A model generated the notes under the pieces. It saw nothing but the letters and a program-made list of their open reading frames with translations. It ran no database searches and had not been told where the DNA came from. A stretch of 64,000 bases of DNA from Francisella frigiditurris (lineage in GTDB: Bacteria; Pseudomonadota; Gammaproteobacteria; Francisellales; Francisellaceae): the NCBI RefSeq assembly GCF_001880225.1, contig NZ_CP009654.1:1739001-1803000 (forward strand). The letters are read 5' to 3'. Both the position numbers and the translations under genes were made by a program. Shown in pieces: positions 37,163 to 46,192 of this stretch (its first letter is position 1; each line of letters opens with the position of its first letter).

Positions 37163-39459
37163 GACTCGAGCTCACTTATTTTTTTCTTTTTTGCTCTTTT
37201 CTTTCTTTCTGAACGTTTTCTAGATGCCTTAAATTTAGCTCTTTTACTTTTTCTTGGTGTTAAAGATTTTTCCAATTCAGGATCAGTCTTACTATCAACC
37301 AATTCAAAATCTATATGGATTTTATCAAGATCAACTCTTACAACGCGTACTGTTATTTCTTGACCTAATCTAAATACTCTATTAGTTCTCTTTCCTATAA
37401 GAATATTTTTAGGCTCATCAAAAATATAATAGTCTCCCTTAATAGCCGAAACATGGATAAGCCCTTCTATGTACATATTTTTTAATTCAGCGAATATCCC
37501 TAAACCGTTAATATGTGCTATATGAGCATCTAAAACTTCTCCGATATAATCTTTCATGAAGTAGCACTTCAGCCAATTTTCAACTTGTTTAGAAGCACCA
37601 TCAGCATTTCTTTCTTGATTAGATGCATTATCACAAATTGCAGCTAATTCTCCTGCTTTATAATCGCTGCCTCCATAGCCATATTCATCAATTGTTGATT
37701 TTATAAGCCTATGGACTACTAAATCAGGATATCTTCTTATAGGAGAGGTAAAATGAGTATAAGCTTTATATGCTAATCCAAAGTGTCCTTGATTATCAAT
37801 ACTATAAACAGCTTGATTCATACTTCTTAAAGTCATCAATTGAATATCATCAAAGTTTTTACGATCTTTAACACTTTCAAGCATTTCAGATATTGCTTGA
37901 GGTGTGACTTTTCCATCTTTACCTTGTGATAGATGTATTCCTTGAGAGCCCAAATATTTTTTTAGCGCAAGCATTTTTTCTTCTTTAGGTTCACTATGAA
38001 CTCTAAATGGTGAAGTTTTTTTATGCTTAATCATAAACTTAGCTGCTGCTGTATTTGCTATAAGCATACATTCTTCAATTAATCTATGTGCATCGTTTCT
38101 ATGTCTTGGAACTATTGACTCAATATGATTATGTTCATCAAGAAGTATTTGCGTTTCAACCGTATCAAAATCTATAGCGCCACGCTCATCTCTAGCCTGA
38201 TGTAATATTTTATATAAATCATATAAAGTAAATAAGCTAGGGATAACTTCTGGGGATTTTTCTACAATAGAATTTTTCTTCTTATCCAACAAGTTAGCAA
38301 CCTCAGTATAAGTAAGTCTTGCTTTTGATCTAATAACCGCAGAATAAAACTTATATCTTGAAAGTGCTCCATTACTACTGATATTCATTTCACATACCAG
38401 TGAATATCTATCGACTTTAGGTTGTAACGAACATAGTTCATTTGATAATTTCTCTGGTAGCATTGGTATTACATAGCCAGGGAAATATACTGATGTAGAT
38501 CTCTTTTTAGCATCTAGGTCTAAAGCAGTATCTTTTCTTACATAATTAGAAACATCTGCTATGGCAACATATAACTTCCAACCACCAGTCTTTGTTTTTG
38601 TTGCATAAACAGCATCATCAAAATCTTTAGCATCTTCACCATCTATAGTTACAAAATCTAGTGATCTTAAATCCACTCTATTTTCTAACTTCACATCTTC
38701 AGATACTTTTTCTAAATATTTTAAGGCCTTTTTACTCCACTCCTCTGTTAAATCATACTTCTTACTAGCTATCATCATAGCTTCTTTAACAGGAGACATT
38801 TCTTCCACAATTCTTAAAAATCTTCCTACGGCTGCGCCTATAACACTTGGTTGAACTATAATCTCAGCTTCAATAAGCGAATGTTGCTCTATTTTTTCTC
38901 TAGGAGGCAATAAGATAATATTAGAACTTATATTTTTACTTACTGGTCTTAAAAAATGACCATCAAAGCAGGTATCATAATAACCAACTAAAGTTTTTGT
39001 ATTTCTTTTTAAAATAGTTGTCACTTCTGCTTCTAATTGATTTTTCTTATTCAAACCAATAATCTTAGCTGCAACCTCATCTCCCACAAATAACATCTTT
39101 GAATATGTTGATGAAATAACTACTTCAGCTTGCTCAACATGAGAGAATAAGACTAGTCGCCCATCTTTATCAGATCTTACTTTTGATGTTATATATAGAT
39201 GCTTATAATCAGCTAATCTATAAAATGATTTATCTTTAACAACCTGTCCATCTCTATCCATAGCCCCAAGTCTATTGATAAGACCTTCAAGCTGTGATCT
39301 TTTATCTATTTCCAAAGCTTGTGCAATATTCTCTATCGTTGCTGGAAAACCAAGATCTTTAAGATATTTGAGAATAAACTCTCTACTTGGAATTGGGTTG
39401 GTGTATTTTTGTGCCTCTAACTCTTTATTAGGGTCATTTTCAATATTGTATTTACTCAC
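37159..39459 (-). CDS. rnr: RNase R, 3'-5' exoribonuclease
   Basis: 766 residues, starting at GTG. The order is an N-terminal helical domain, cold-shock domains, an RNB catalytic domain with DGEDAKDFDDAVY carrying the metal-binding aspartates, an S1 domain (GLGIFAELKNMYIEGLIHVS) and a lysine/arginine-rich tail of about 35 residues. RNase R degrades structured RNA. It overlaps the end of truB by 8 bases. It is last in the pmrA-lepB-rnc-truB-rnr run. Confidence 0.96.
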   Translation of the reverse strand: MSKYNIENDPNKELEAQKYTNPIPSREFILKYLKDLGFPATIENIAQALEIDKRSQLEGLINRLGAMDRDGQVVKDKSFYRLADYKHLYITSKVRSDKDGRLVLFSHVEQAEVVISSTYSKMLFVGDEVAAKIIGLNKKNQLEAEVTTILKRNTKTLVGYYDTCFDGHFLRPVSKNISSNIILLPPREKIEQHSLIEAEIIVQPSVIGAAVGRFLRIVEEMSPVKEAMMIASKKYDLTEEWSKKALKYLEKVSEDVKLENRVDLRSLDFVTIDGEDAKDFDDAVYATKTKTGGWKLYVAIADVSNYVRKDTALDLDAKKRSTSVYFPGYVIPMLPEKLSNELCSLQPKVDRYSLVCEMNISSNGALSRYKFYSAVIRSKARLTYTEVANLLDKKKNSIVEKSPEVIPSLFTLYDLYKILHQARDERGAIDFDTVETQILLDEHNHIESIVPRHRNDAHRLIEECMLIANTAAAKFMIKHKKTSPFRVHSEPKEEKMLALKKYLGSQGIHLSQGKDGKVTPQAISEMLESVKDRKNFDDIQLMTLRSMNQAVYSIDNQGHFGLAYKAYTHFTSPIRRYPDLVVHRLIKSTIDEYGYGGSDYKAGELAAICDNASNQERNADGASKQVENWLKCYFMKDYIGEVLDAHIAHINGLGIFAELKNMYIEGLIHVSAIKGDYYIFDEPKNILIGKRTNRVFRLGQEITVRVVRVDLDKIHIDFELVDSKTDPELEKSLTPRKSKRAKFKASRKRSERKKRAKKKKISELES

Positions 39460-40363
39460 TTATAAATATATCCTGTTCAAAGAACTTTTTATTTTTTAAT
39501 TTACCCTGATCAAACTCTGCAATTGCAATAAATATATCGTCACTATAAATTCTCACCACTCCATCTAATTCCAGTTTAACAGGTAACTTCCCTCTTTTTA
39601 ACAAATCATCTTTAAGATTTTCTGCCAAATAATAAATTGGCTTATCCTCAAAAACTTTTTCTACATGATTAATGGTATCAATTTTTTGCCCTAAACTTAA
39701 TGATTTTAAATTTTCTAGCTCAAAAGCTTGTTGAATATTAAAAGGTCCACTTGCAACTCTATCAAGTTCTATCAAATGCCCTCCACACCCTAACTCTCTA
39801 CCAATATCTATAGCTAAACTCCTAATATATGTCCCCTTAGAACATTTAACTAATATTTTTATATTATCTTCTGCGAAAGATTTTAACTCTAACTTATATA
39901 TGTTTATATTTCTTGGCTTTATCTCAACCTTCTCACCAGCTCTAGCTAGTTTATACAAAGGTTGTCCATTATATTTTAAAGCTGAAAACATTGGAGGAAC
40001 TTGTTCAATTTTCCCTCTAAATTTACTTAATATTTTCTCTATTAAACTCTCACCTAAACTAGGTATTTGCTTACTTTCCGATATAATCTGTCCTTCAGTA
40101 TCTCCTGAATCAGTTTCTACACCTAACTTAATTGTAGCCATATACTCTTTATCAGAGTCTAATAAATACTGGGCTATTTTAGTTGCCCTACCAAAACAGA
40201 TAGGTAAAACTCCTGTAGCCATTGGATCTAAGGTGCCTGTATGACCAGCTTTTTGAGCATTAAATAGATGCTTAACCTCTTGAAGAACTTTATTTGATGA
40301 TAAACCCTGGGGTTTATTAATCACTACCACCCCGTTCAAATTGAGTTTATTTCTTTTTTTCAT
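39452..40363 (-). CDS. truB: TruB, tRNA pseudouridine-55 synthase
   Basis: I choose the ATG at 40363 because AAGGAG lies 4-5 bases before it; an in-frame ATG six codons upstream lacks this. The protein then has 303 residues. The catalytic aspartate is D46 in GHTGTLDPMATGVLP. It makes pseudouridine 55 in the T-loop of tRNAs. The start overlaps the end of rnc by 17 bases, and rnr overlaps its own end by 8. Confidence 0.95.
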   Translation of the reverse strand: MKKRNKLNLNGVVVINKPQGLSSNKVLQEVKHLFNAQKAGHTGTLDPMATGVLPICFGRATKIAQYLLDSDKEYMATIKLGVETDSGDTEGQIISESKQIPSLGESLIEKILSKFRGKIEQVPPMFSALKYNGQPLYKLARAGEKVEIKPRNINIYKLELKSFAEDNIKILVKCSKGTYIRSLAIDIGRELGCGGHLIELDRVASGPFNIQQAFELENLKSLSLGQKIDTINHVEKVFEDKPIYYLAENLKDDLLKRGKLPVKLELDGVVRIYSDDIFIAIAEFDQGKLKNKKFFEQDIFISE

Positions 40364-41048
40364 ACAGCTCCTTTTCTGCAAGCAATCTAATCATCTCTCC
40401 TGCAGCTAATTGCTCAGCCTTTTTTTTACTATCTGCGACGCCCTCTGTTTCCAAGTTAAACTCTTTTACTAAAACCTTTACAGTAAATATTTGCTGATGA
40501 TCTTCCCCTTCAGTTTTTACAAGAGTATAGTCGGGTAACTCATAAGTATTTTGTAATAAAATCTCTTGTAATTTTGATTTGTTATCTTTTATCTTAACAA
40601 CATCAAGATCTATATTTTCTAATATAGGTCTATACCAGCTAATCACACATTTTTTAACAGTCTCAAAATCACTATCTAAATATATAGCACCGATTAAAGC
40701 CTCTAAGACATCTTCAAGAATCCTCTCTCTCTTATGTCCTCCACCTTTTAATTCGCTTGCACCCAAAATTATATACTCATCAAGTCCTAACTTTAGAGCT
40801 AGCTGTGCTAAAGTATATCCTTTCACTAACTTAGTTCTTATCTGAGAAAGTTTACCTTCAGATTGTTCAGGAAACATAGAGAACAACACCTCTGCTATTA
40901 GAAATCCTAATATCGAATCCCCTAAGAACTCCAACCTTTCATAGTTTTTTTTACCTTTACTACGATGAGTTAGCGCTCTTATCGCAAAAGCTTGATCTTT
41001 AAATGAATAATTAATTCTTTTATATAGAGATATATAGTCTTTAGACAT
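40347..41048 (-). CDS. rnc: RNase III
   Basis: 233 residues. The signature ERLEFLGDS is at residues 37-45, the second catalytic stretch is EDVLEALIGAIYLD near 109-122, and a double-stranded RNA-binding domain fills the last 70 residues (SKLQEILLQN through KKAEQLAAGEMI). It cuts double-stranded RNA in rRNA and mRNA processing. It lies 3 bases after lepB. Confidence 0.96.
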   Translation of the reverse strand: MSKDYISLYKRINYSFKDQAFAIRALTHRSKGKKNYERLEFLGDSILGFLIAEVLFSMFPEQSEGKLSQIRTKLVKGYTLAQLALKLGLDEYIILGASELKGGGHKRERILEDVLEALIGAIYLDSDFETVKKCVISWYRPILENIDLDVVKIKDNKSKLQEILLQNTYELPDYTLVKTEGEDHQQIFTVKVLVKEFNLETEGVADSKKKAEQLAAGEMIRLLAEKELYEKKK

Positions 41049-41051
41049 TAT

Positions 41052-41894
41052 CTAAAAAATCCTACCTATTTCACCTAGTCTTACTGTTTTGTTATGGCTA
41101 TCCCAGCTAAACCAGACTATTTTAGCTTTACCAACCAAATCTTTCTCAGAAACAAATCCCCAATAGCGACTATCTTCACTATTATCACGATTATCTCCCA
41201 TAACAAAATAGCTTCCTTCAGGCACAGTTACCCCATCAAAATTAGTAGGTTGTGCTATACTCATCCAATCAACTTTGTATTGAACATCACCTAAATGCTC
41301 TACACAGACTATATCCTGCGACTCTCTATTTCCACCTTGATTATAGTAGTTTTTAGTATGATAGTCACAATCGGTATATTTTAAAGGCTCTCCATTGATA
41401 GTTAATCTCTTATCTTTATAAGAAATCACATCTCCAGGAACTCCTATGACCCTTTTTATAAAATCAACCTTAGGATTAACTGGGAAATGAAAAACAACTA
41501 TATCTCCTCTTTTAGGTTCTCCAATAGGAATCAGCACCTTGTTAGAAAAAGGAGCTCTTATTCCATAAGCAGTTTTATCAACAAAAATAAAATCCCCAAC
41601 AGGGAGTGTTGGTGTCATTGATGCTGTGGGAATTAAAAAGTTTCCAATTAAAAAAGTTCTTATTATAAAAACTGCTACAAAAACACCAAAAAGAGATCTC
41701 GCATAATCTGCTACTAATGGTGCTTTTAAATTATGATTTTTATAAAACTGTCTTTTCTCTTTTTTAGATAGTTTTTTTAATTCAGCCTTATAAGGCTGAA
41801 GTCTTGATCTTTGAAAGAAAAGTAAATCAATTAAATAAATAATTCCTGAAGCAATAGAAAGAAACAGTAACCAGAAAGTAAAATTAAAACTCAT
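41052..41894 (-). CDS. lepB: Signal peptidase I (LepB)
   Basis: 280 residues. Two membrane segments lie near residues 5-25 and 66-82. The nucleophilic serine is S92 in LIPTASMTPTLPVGD, the general base K147 in DFIKRVIGVPGD, and MGDNRDNSEDSRYWG is the conserved box E. It removes signal peptides from exported proteins on the periplasmic face. It follows pmrA by 52 bases and precedes rnc by 3. Confidence 0.96.
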   Translation of the reverse strand: MSFNFTFWLLFLSIASGIIYLIDLLFFQRSRLQPYKAELKKLSKKEKRQFYKNHNLKAPLVADYARSLFGVFVAVFIIRTFLIGNFLIPTASMTPTLPVGDFIFVDKTAYGIRAPFSNKVLIPIGEPKRGDIVVFHFPVNPKVDFIKRVIGVPGDVISYKDKRLTINGEPLKYTDCDYHTKNYYNQGGNRESQDIVCVEHLGDVQYKVDWMSIAQPTNFDGVTVPEGSYFVMGDNRDNSEDSRYWGFVSEKDLVGKAKIVWFSWDSHNKTVRLGEIGRIF

Positions 41895-41946
41895 TTATAA
41901 AACTTAAATCTTTATACATTCAACAATATAAAAGCAATCAGCTTTT

Positions 41947-42633
41947 TTACTTTTCAATTTTATCTTTTTGAATGAAATAACCAACTCCCCTTATTGTTTG
42001 AATAAAATCAGACATATTTATTTTCTTTCTGAGATTATGCATATGAACCTCAAGAGTATTAGTATCCATTTCTTTATCAGTCGAATAAACTTCTTCTAAT
42101 AACTGTGTTTTTGGTACTACACGACCTGCATTATTCAATAAAATAGAAAGTAAAGCTAATTCTTTCTTAGAAATAGGAATAATTACACCTTTTCTAGTTA
42201 CAGTCTCAGAAGCTGAGTTAAAGCAAAAGTCTCCAAACTTAACTTCTTCATTTATAGTTTTATTTGCTTTAGCGGCAACTCTACGAGAAATTGCCTTTAT
42301 TCTAGCAACAAGCTCTTCTAATTCAAAAGGCTTAGTTAAATAGTCATCAGCCCCTAAATCTAAACCTTTAACTCTCTCTTCTAAACTATCTCTAGCAGTC
42401 AATAATAATATAGGTGTTTTAACACCCTTATCTCTAGCATGCTTTAACACTTCAAAACCTGTTCTTATAGGTAAGCCAACATCAAGCACAACGACATCAT
42501 AAAGACCTGATTCGATAAATAATTGAGCAGCCTCACCATCAGAAACTAAATTAACAGAATAACCTTCTTTTTGGAGAGCTTCTAATAGCCCCTCACCCAA
42601 ATTCAAATCATCTTCTACAACTAATAGTCTCAC
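41947..42633 (-). CDS. pmrA: PmrA/QseB-type OmpR-family response regulator (orphan)
   Basis: 228 residues, start GTG with AAAGG 8 bases upstream. The receiver domain has D8, D9, the phosphoacceptor D51 in VVVLDVGLP and K101 in YLTKPF; residues 130-222 are a winged-helix DNA-binding domain (LEVHMHNLRKKI, IQTIRGVGYFI). No sensor kinase gene is nearby. The order pmrA-lepB-rnc-truB-rnr is the one I know from Francisella, where PmrA is an orphan regulator needed for pathogenicity island expression and is reported to be phosphorylated at D51 by KdpD. Direct repeats upstream may be its own binding site. Confidence 0.93.
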   Translation of the reverse strand: MRLLVVEDDLNLGEGLLEALQKEGYSVNLVSDGEAAQLFIESGLYDVVVLDVGLPIRTGFEVLKHARDKGVKTPILLLTARDSLEERVKGLDLGADDYLTKPFELEELVARIKAISRRVAAKANKTINEEVKFGDFCFNSASETVTRKGVIIPISKKELALLSILLNNAGRVVPKTQLLEEVYSTDKEMDTNTLEVHMHNLRKKINMSDFIQTIRGVGYFIQKDKIEK

Positions 42634-42698
42634 TACACAAACCTTTTATTTGTATTTAATATTTAACTAGATGTATTATACAGTAACAAATAATTTTT

Positions 42699-42725
42699 TT
42701 TAAACTTTTTTAAAGTTAAGATTAA
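42699..42725. promoter_or_regulatory. Direct repeats and dyad in the pmrA promoter region
   Basis: TTTAAA occurs at 42699-42704 and 42709-42714, 10 bases apart, followed by GTTAAG at 42715-42720. AACTTT and AAAGTT also form a dyad at 42703-42717. A TATAAT box for pmrA reads on the minus strand at 42680-42675, so the repeats overlap the expected -35 region. OmpR-family regulators bind one-turn direct repeats, so autoregulation is possible. Confidence 0.35.
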
Positions 42726-42742
42726 TAGTGAGGATAATGCAA

Positions 42743-42952
42743 ATGAATGCTGTTAACTTTAATAAACTTTATTCTGATTTTCAAAATTTTTTTACTTTAT
42801 GTCACTACACAGATGATGCTTTAAAAAAAGAAGTTTTGGATAGAGCACATCAAGAAAAGGATTGTAACAACTTTAATTTTTACTTTAGAGGGATAGTATT
42901 TAAATTTGAAATAAATAATGAAGATATTAAATATGTAGGCTATGAGAAATAG
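42743..42952 (+). CDS. Small hypothetical protein divergent from pmrA
   Basis: The frame is open from a GTG at 42728, but GAGG at 42730-42733 places the likely start at the ATG at 42743, giving 69 residues. The protein starts MNAVNFNKLYSDFQNFF and contains CHYTDDALKKEVLDRAH and FNFYFRGIVFKFEI; it has no signal peptide or membrane segment and looks like a small soluble alpha/beta protein. I do not recognise a family. Coding is plausible from the ribosome site and amino acid make-up. It shares the intergenic region with pmrA. Confidence 0.65.
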   Translation: MNAVNFNKLYSDFQNFFTLCHYTDDALKKEVLDRAHQEKDCNNFNFYFRGIVFKFEINNEDIKYVGYEK

Positions 42953-42954
42953 GA

Positions 42955-44403
42955 CTACTTAGCCATTTTTAAGGTAAATACATAAGGAATTACCAAGGCC
43001 AATACTATTCCGCCAAGGAGCAAAGAGTCAAAATACAACACAGACATCTCAGAATTATCTAATGGAATAAAACCAACTACAACAGCTATAACACATCCAA
43101 TGATACCCAAAGTAGACATAACAAATGTACCTATAGCTCCTTTGAAAATTTCAAATTGACCTTCCTGTAAGGGCTGAGTTAACTTGAGCTTGAGTGCTGT
43201 AGCAAACATCCCCATATATGCAATTACTGCTAACTGAGCAGTAAGATCACTCAAGTACCAATATGCTGAATGAACAGAAGGCATAAATATATAAAAGAAA
43301 CAAAATATAGTAAATATAAGCCCTTGAAACACTAAAATCTTATCGGGAGCATCATTTTTATTAGTCTGACTGAAAACAGCTGGTAACAAATTATCTTTAC
43401 TAACAACCATGAAAGCTCTAGATAACCCCATTATCCATGCAGATGTTGTTGTAAATGCCCCAAAAATTAATGTGATAGCTATAAAATAAGATAACCACGG
43501 CATACCTATCTGTGAAAAGAAATAATGAAAAGAAACCATGAGACCTGTCACAATATCAACATCACCTATCTCAAGCTGCTCGCTTACCAAAATTACAGCT
43601 ATATTAGACAAGATCAATGTCAATAGAATAACGAAACCTGAAATTAATAAAGCCCTAGGAAAATTTTTCTTAGCATCTCTTACATTAGCTGCATGAATAG
43701 CACTCATTTCCAAACCAAACAAGCTAAACATCACTGTAATAAATAAAGCCCAACTTCCTACATTATTTCCTGAAGGAACAAAATCATTAAGGCTTGGCAT
43801 TGTTATATTATTTGTATGAGTTGTTGACCACACAAAAGCTATTAGAATTATAACTATCATAGGCAATAAAGTTCCTATAACAGCACCTAATGTACTAACT
43901 GTACTTGATGTTTTTATTCCAAAAAGATTTATGGCTGTAGCACTCCAAAACATAACCAAGCTCATCGACATCATATACCAAGGATTAGAGACTAGATCAT
44001 TAGCATTTTGCCCCAATAAAGGTGCCATAACATAAGCAATAACTCCGGCAAAGAAACCACATATTGATGGGAACCATACTAGGTTATAAACCCATTGAAG
44101 CCATAAAATAACAAAACCAAATCTCTTTCCAAAAGCTTTTTTAACCCAGATATAAATACCTCCAGTTTCATCTGAAGAGCCCGTAGCCATTTCAGCTGTT
44201 AACAATGCACAAGGTATTAGAAAAAATATAGCTGCAAGAATGTAAAAGCTGATTACAATCCAACCAGCTTGGGCCGTTATTGAAATATTTCTCAAACTAT
44301 CGACAGCTATTATATTAATCATAACTAGACGAATAAGACCTAGTTTTTTACTAGTCAAAATTTGTTCCACAAAGATCTTAAAAAAGTTTATACGATATAG
44401 CAT
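42955..44403 (-). CDS. APC-family amino acid permease (glutamate/GABA antiporter-like)
   Basis: Up to 482 residues with about 12 membrane segments. LIRLVMINIIAVDSLRNI, EMATGSSDETGGIYIWVKKAFGKR and GLEMSAIHAANVRDAKKNFPRA are typical of the GadC/YjeM-like branch of the APC superfamily. The first ATG (44403) has no clear ribosome site; a GTG or TTG 11-16 codons later could be the true start. It would exchange or import an amino acid at the inner membrane; the substrate is unknown. It is divergent from the potD-like gene. Confidence 0.87.
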   Translation of the reverse strand: MLYRINFFKIFVEQILTSKKLGLIRLVMINIIAVDSLRNISITAQAGWIVISFYILAAIFFLIPCALLTAEMATGSSDETGGIYIWVKKAFGKRFGFVILWLQWVYNLVWFPSICGFFAGVIAYVMAPLLGQNANDLVSNPWYMMSMSLVMFWSATAINLFGIKTSSTVSTLGAVIGTLLPMIVIILIAFVWSTTHTNNITMPSLNDFVPSGNNVGSWALFITVMFSLFGLEMSAIHAANVRDAKKNFPRALLISGFVILLTLILSNIAVILVSEQLEIGDVDIVTGLMVSFHYFFSQIGMPWLSYFIAITLIFGAFTTTSAWIMGLSRAFMVVSKDNLLPAVFSQTNKNDAPDKILVFQGLIFTIFCFFYIFMPSVHSAYWYLSDLTAQLAVIAYMGMFATALKLKLTQPLQEGQFEIFKGAIGTFVMSTLGIIGCVIAVVVGFIPLDNSEMSVLYFDSLLLGGIVLALVIPYVFTLKMAK

Positions 44404-44441
44404 TTTAGTATATACTTTATACCGAATTAGAACAAGGGATC

Positions 44442-44458
44442 ATTAAGTTTAAATTAAG
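44442..44458. promoter_or_regulatory. Perfect PmrA-box-like direct repeat between permease and potD
   Basis: ATTAAG at 44442-44447 and again at 44453-44458, with five bases between, gives CTTAAT-N5-CTTAAT on the minus strand. This is the consensus form of the PmrA box in enteric bacteria. It ends one base before the potD ATG and lies about 39 bases before the permease ATG, so it is oriented toward the permease. Confidence 0.4.
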
Positions 44459-45652
44459 ATGAAAAAAGTAAAATATTTAACACTTGCTTTAATGCTTACT
44501 TCAGCTTCAGGCCTATATGCTAAAGATAGTAAATATATTTGCAAAAATAGCATTTTAAAAACTCCAATTCCTAAAGCTGATGAAAGACAAATGCTAAACT
44601 TTACAAACTGGGCTGATTATATATCACCAGATATTATCCCTTGTTTTTCTAAACTCAGTAATACTCAAGTAAAATATATCTATACTTCTGATGACAATAT
44701 GACTAGAACAAAAGTTTTAACAGGATCATCAGGTTTTGATTTAATTGAGCAAGGCTCTCTATACTTACCAAGCGAAATCCAATCAAAAGCTCTTGTAGAG
44801 TTAGATAAATCAAAACTACCAAATTTAAAATATAAGAATGATATTATCTATAGTAAAATTTCAGAAATAAATGATCCAGATAATAAATATGGCGTAGTTT
44901 ATAGCTATGGCACAACTGGACTTGCCTATAATAAAGAACAAATAGAAGAAAGGCTAGGTAAAAATACCATTCCGAATAGTTGGAATTATGTTTTTAACCC
45001 TAAATATTTAAATAAGCTTTCTGACTGTGGCGTATCTCTTTTAGATGAGCCTGAGCAAATTTTTGGTAACTACTTCTTCTATAAAGGTATAGACCCAAAT
45101 ACAACAGATAAAGCAGCCTATGAAGAAGCGGCTTTATATCTTATTGATAATGTTAGACCTTATATTAAGTATTTTGATAGCAATAAATATCAAAATGACT
45201 TTACAGCTGGAAATCTCTGTTTAGTGATGGGCTATTCTGGTGACGTGGTAAGGTCTGTTGAAAGAGCAAAAGAAATAAATCCAGATATTACACTAGAATA
45301 TGTTGTCCCTAAAGAAGGCACTAACATATGGTTTGATATGCTAATGATTCCTAAAGGAGCTAAGAACTTAGATAAAGTCTATGAGCTAATGAATTACATA
45401 ATTGATCCATATGTTGCGGCTCAAAATAGTAATTATTTATATCAACCAAATGCTATGACTGGTAATGAAAAATACCTATCAAAGCTATTTGATGATACAA
45501 ATATAAAACCCTCTAATGAAATGCTAGAAAAAATGTATGTTTTAAATATTCACGATGCTGAAACACAATCTTTTATTAGCAGAATGTGGATGAATGTAAA
45601 ATATGGTATAAGATTCGAACCTAAATTTTATAAAGAAAATAAATCAAATTAA
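44459..45652 (+). CDS. potD: PotD/PotF-like polyamine-binding periplasmic protein
   Basis: 397 residues with a signal peptide ([15 protein letters not shown]). [47 protein letters not shown] and [17 protein letters not shown] are the familiar stretches of spermidine/putrescine-binding proteins. It would bind polyamines in the periplasm for an ABC importer, but no potABC genes are in the window, so the transporter is elsewhere or absent. It overlaps the end of trmL by 9 bases, tail to tail. Confidence 0.9.
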   Translation: MKKVKYLTLALMLTSASGLYAKDSKYICKNSILKTPIPKADERQMLNFTNWADYISPDIIPCFSKLSNTQVKYIYTSDDNMTRTKVLTGSSGFDLIEQGSLYLPSEIQSKALVELDKSKLPNLKYKNDIIYSKISEINDPDNKYGVVYSYGTTGLAYNKEQIEERLGKNTIPNSWNYVFNPKYLNKLSDCGVSLLDEPEQIFGNYFFYKGIDPNTTDKAAYEEAALYLIDNVRPYIKYFDSNKYQNDFTAGNLCLVMGYSGDVVRSVERAKEINPDITLEYVVPKEGTNIWFDMLMIPKGAKNLDKVYELMNYIIDPYVAAQNSNYLYQPNAMTGNEKYLSKLFDDTNIKPSNEMLEKMYVLNIHDAETQSFISRMWMNVKYGIRFEPKFYKENKSN

Positions 45653-46111
45653 TCCTAAATTTTCAAAACCAATACTATCTAATGCTCCATATAAAATAAC
45701 AGCGACAGCATTAGATAAATTTAAACTTCTACTGTTCTTATTCATAGGAATCTTTATTTGTGTTTCTCCTAAAGATTCTAAAATATCAGCAGGCAACCCC
45801 CTAGTCTCTGGACCAAACAAAAGCATATCATCTTCAGAAAACTTTACTTGATGATAATAATTACTAGCTTTAGTAGTACAAGCCCAAATCTGTTTATCTT
45901 GGTTCTGCTCAATAAAGTCTTTAAAGTCTTTATATATTTTAATGTCCGCAAACTCATGATAGTCTAATCCGGCTCTTCTTAACTGTTTATCATCAAGTTT
46001 AAATCCCAATGGTTCTATAAGATGGAGATTAGCTCCCACATTAGCACATAAGCGGATTATATTACCTGTATTTGGTGGAATCTCAGGCTCATAGAGAACA
46101 ACATTTAACAT
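45644..46111 (-). CDS. trmL: TrmL, tRNA (cytidine/uridine-34-2'-O)-methyltransferase
   Basis: 155 residues of the SPOUT family. [29 protein letters not shown] at the N-terminus and the knot-forming [15 protein letters not shown] and [21 protein letters not shown] at the C-terminus are diagnostic. It methylates the wobble ribose of tRNA-Leu isoacceptors using SAM. It lies downstream of fopA, separated by a hairpin terminator. Confidence 0.95.
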   Translation of the reverse strand: MLNVVLYEPEIPPNTGNIIRLCANVGANLHLIEPLGFKLDDKQLRRAGLDYHEFADIKIYKDFKDFIEQNQDKQIWACTTKASNYYHQVKFSEDDMLLFGPETRGLPADILESLGETQIKIPMNKNSRSLNLSNAVAVILYGALDSIGFENLGLI

Positions 46112-46123
46112 ATCTAAAATAAG

Positions 46124-46162
46124 AAAAGCTTAGAGTCTAAATATTATAAACCCTAAGCTTTT
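46124..46162 (-). terminator. Terminator of fopA
   Basis: AAAAGCTTAG and CTAAGCTTTT form a perfect 10-bp stem around a 19-base AT-rich loop, followed on the minus strand by CTTATTTTAG. It starts 30 bases after the fopA stop and ends before trmL. Confidence 0.65.
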
Positions 46163-46192
46163 AAGAATAAATAATTGATTGTAGTAAATATA

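Noticed and set aside
45600-45625. A GATTCGAACC stretch that looks like the T-loop of a tRNA read on the minus strand
   Set aside because: It lies in the potD coding sequence (GIRFEPKF) and there is no acceptor stem, anticodon arm or CCA end around it.
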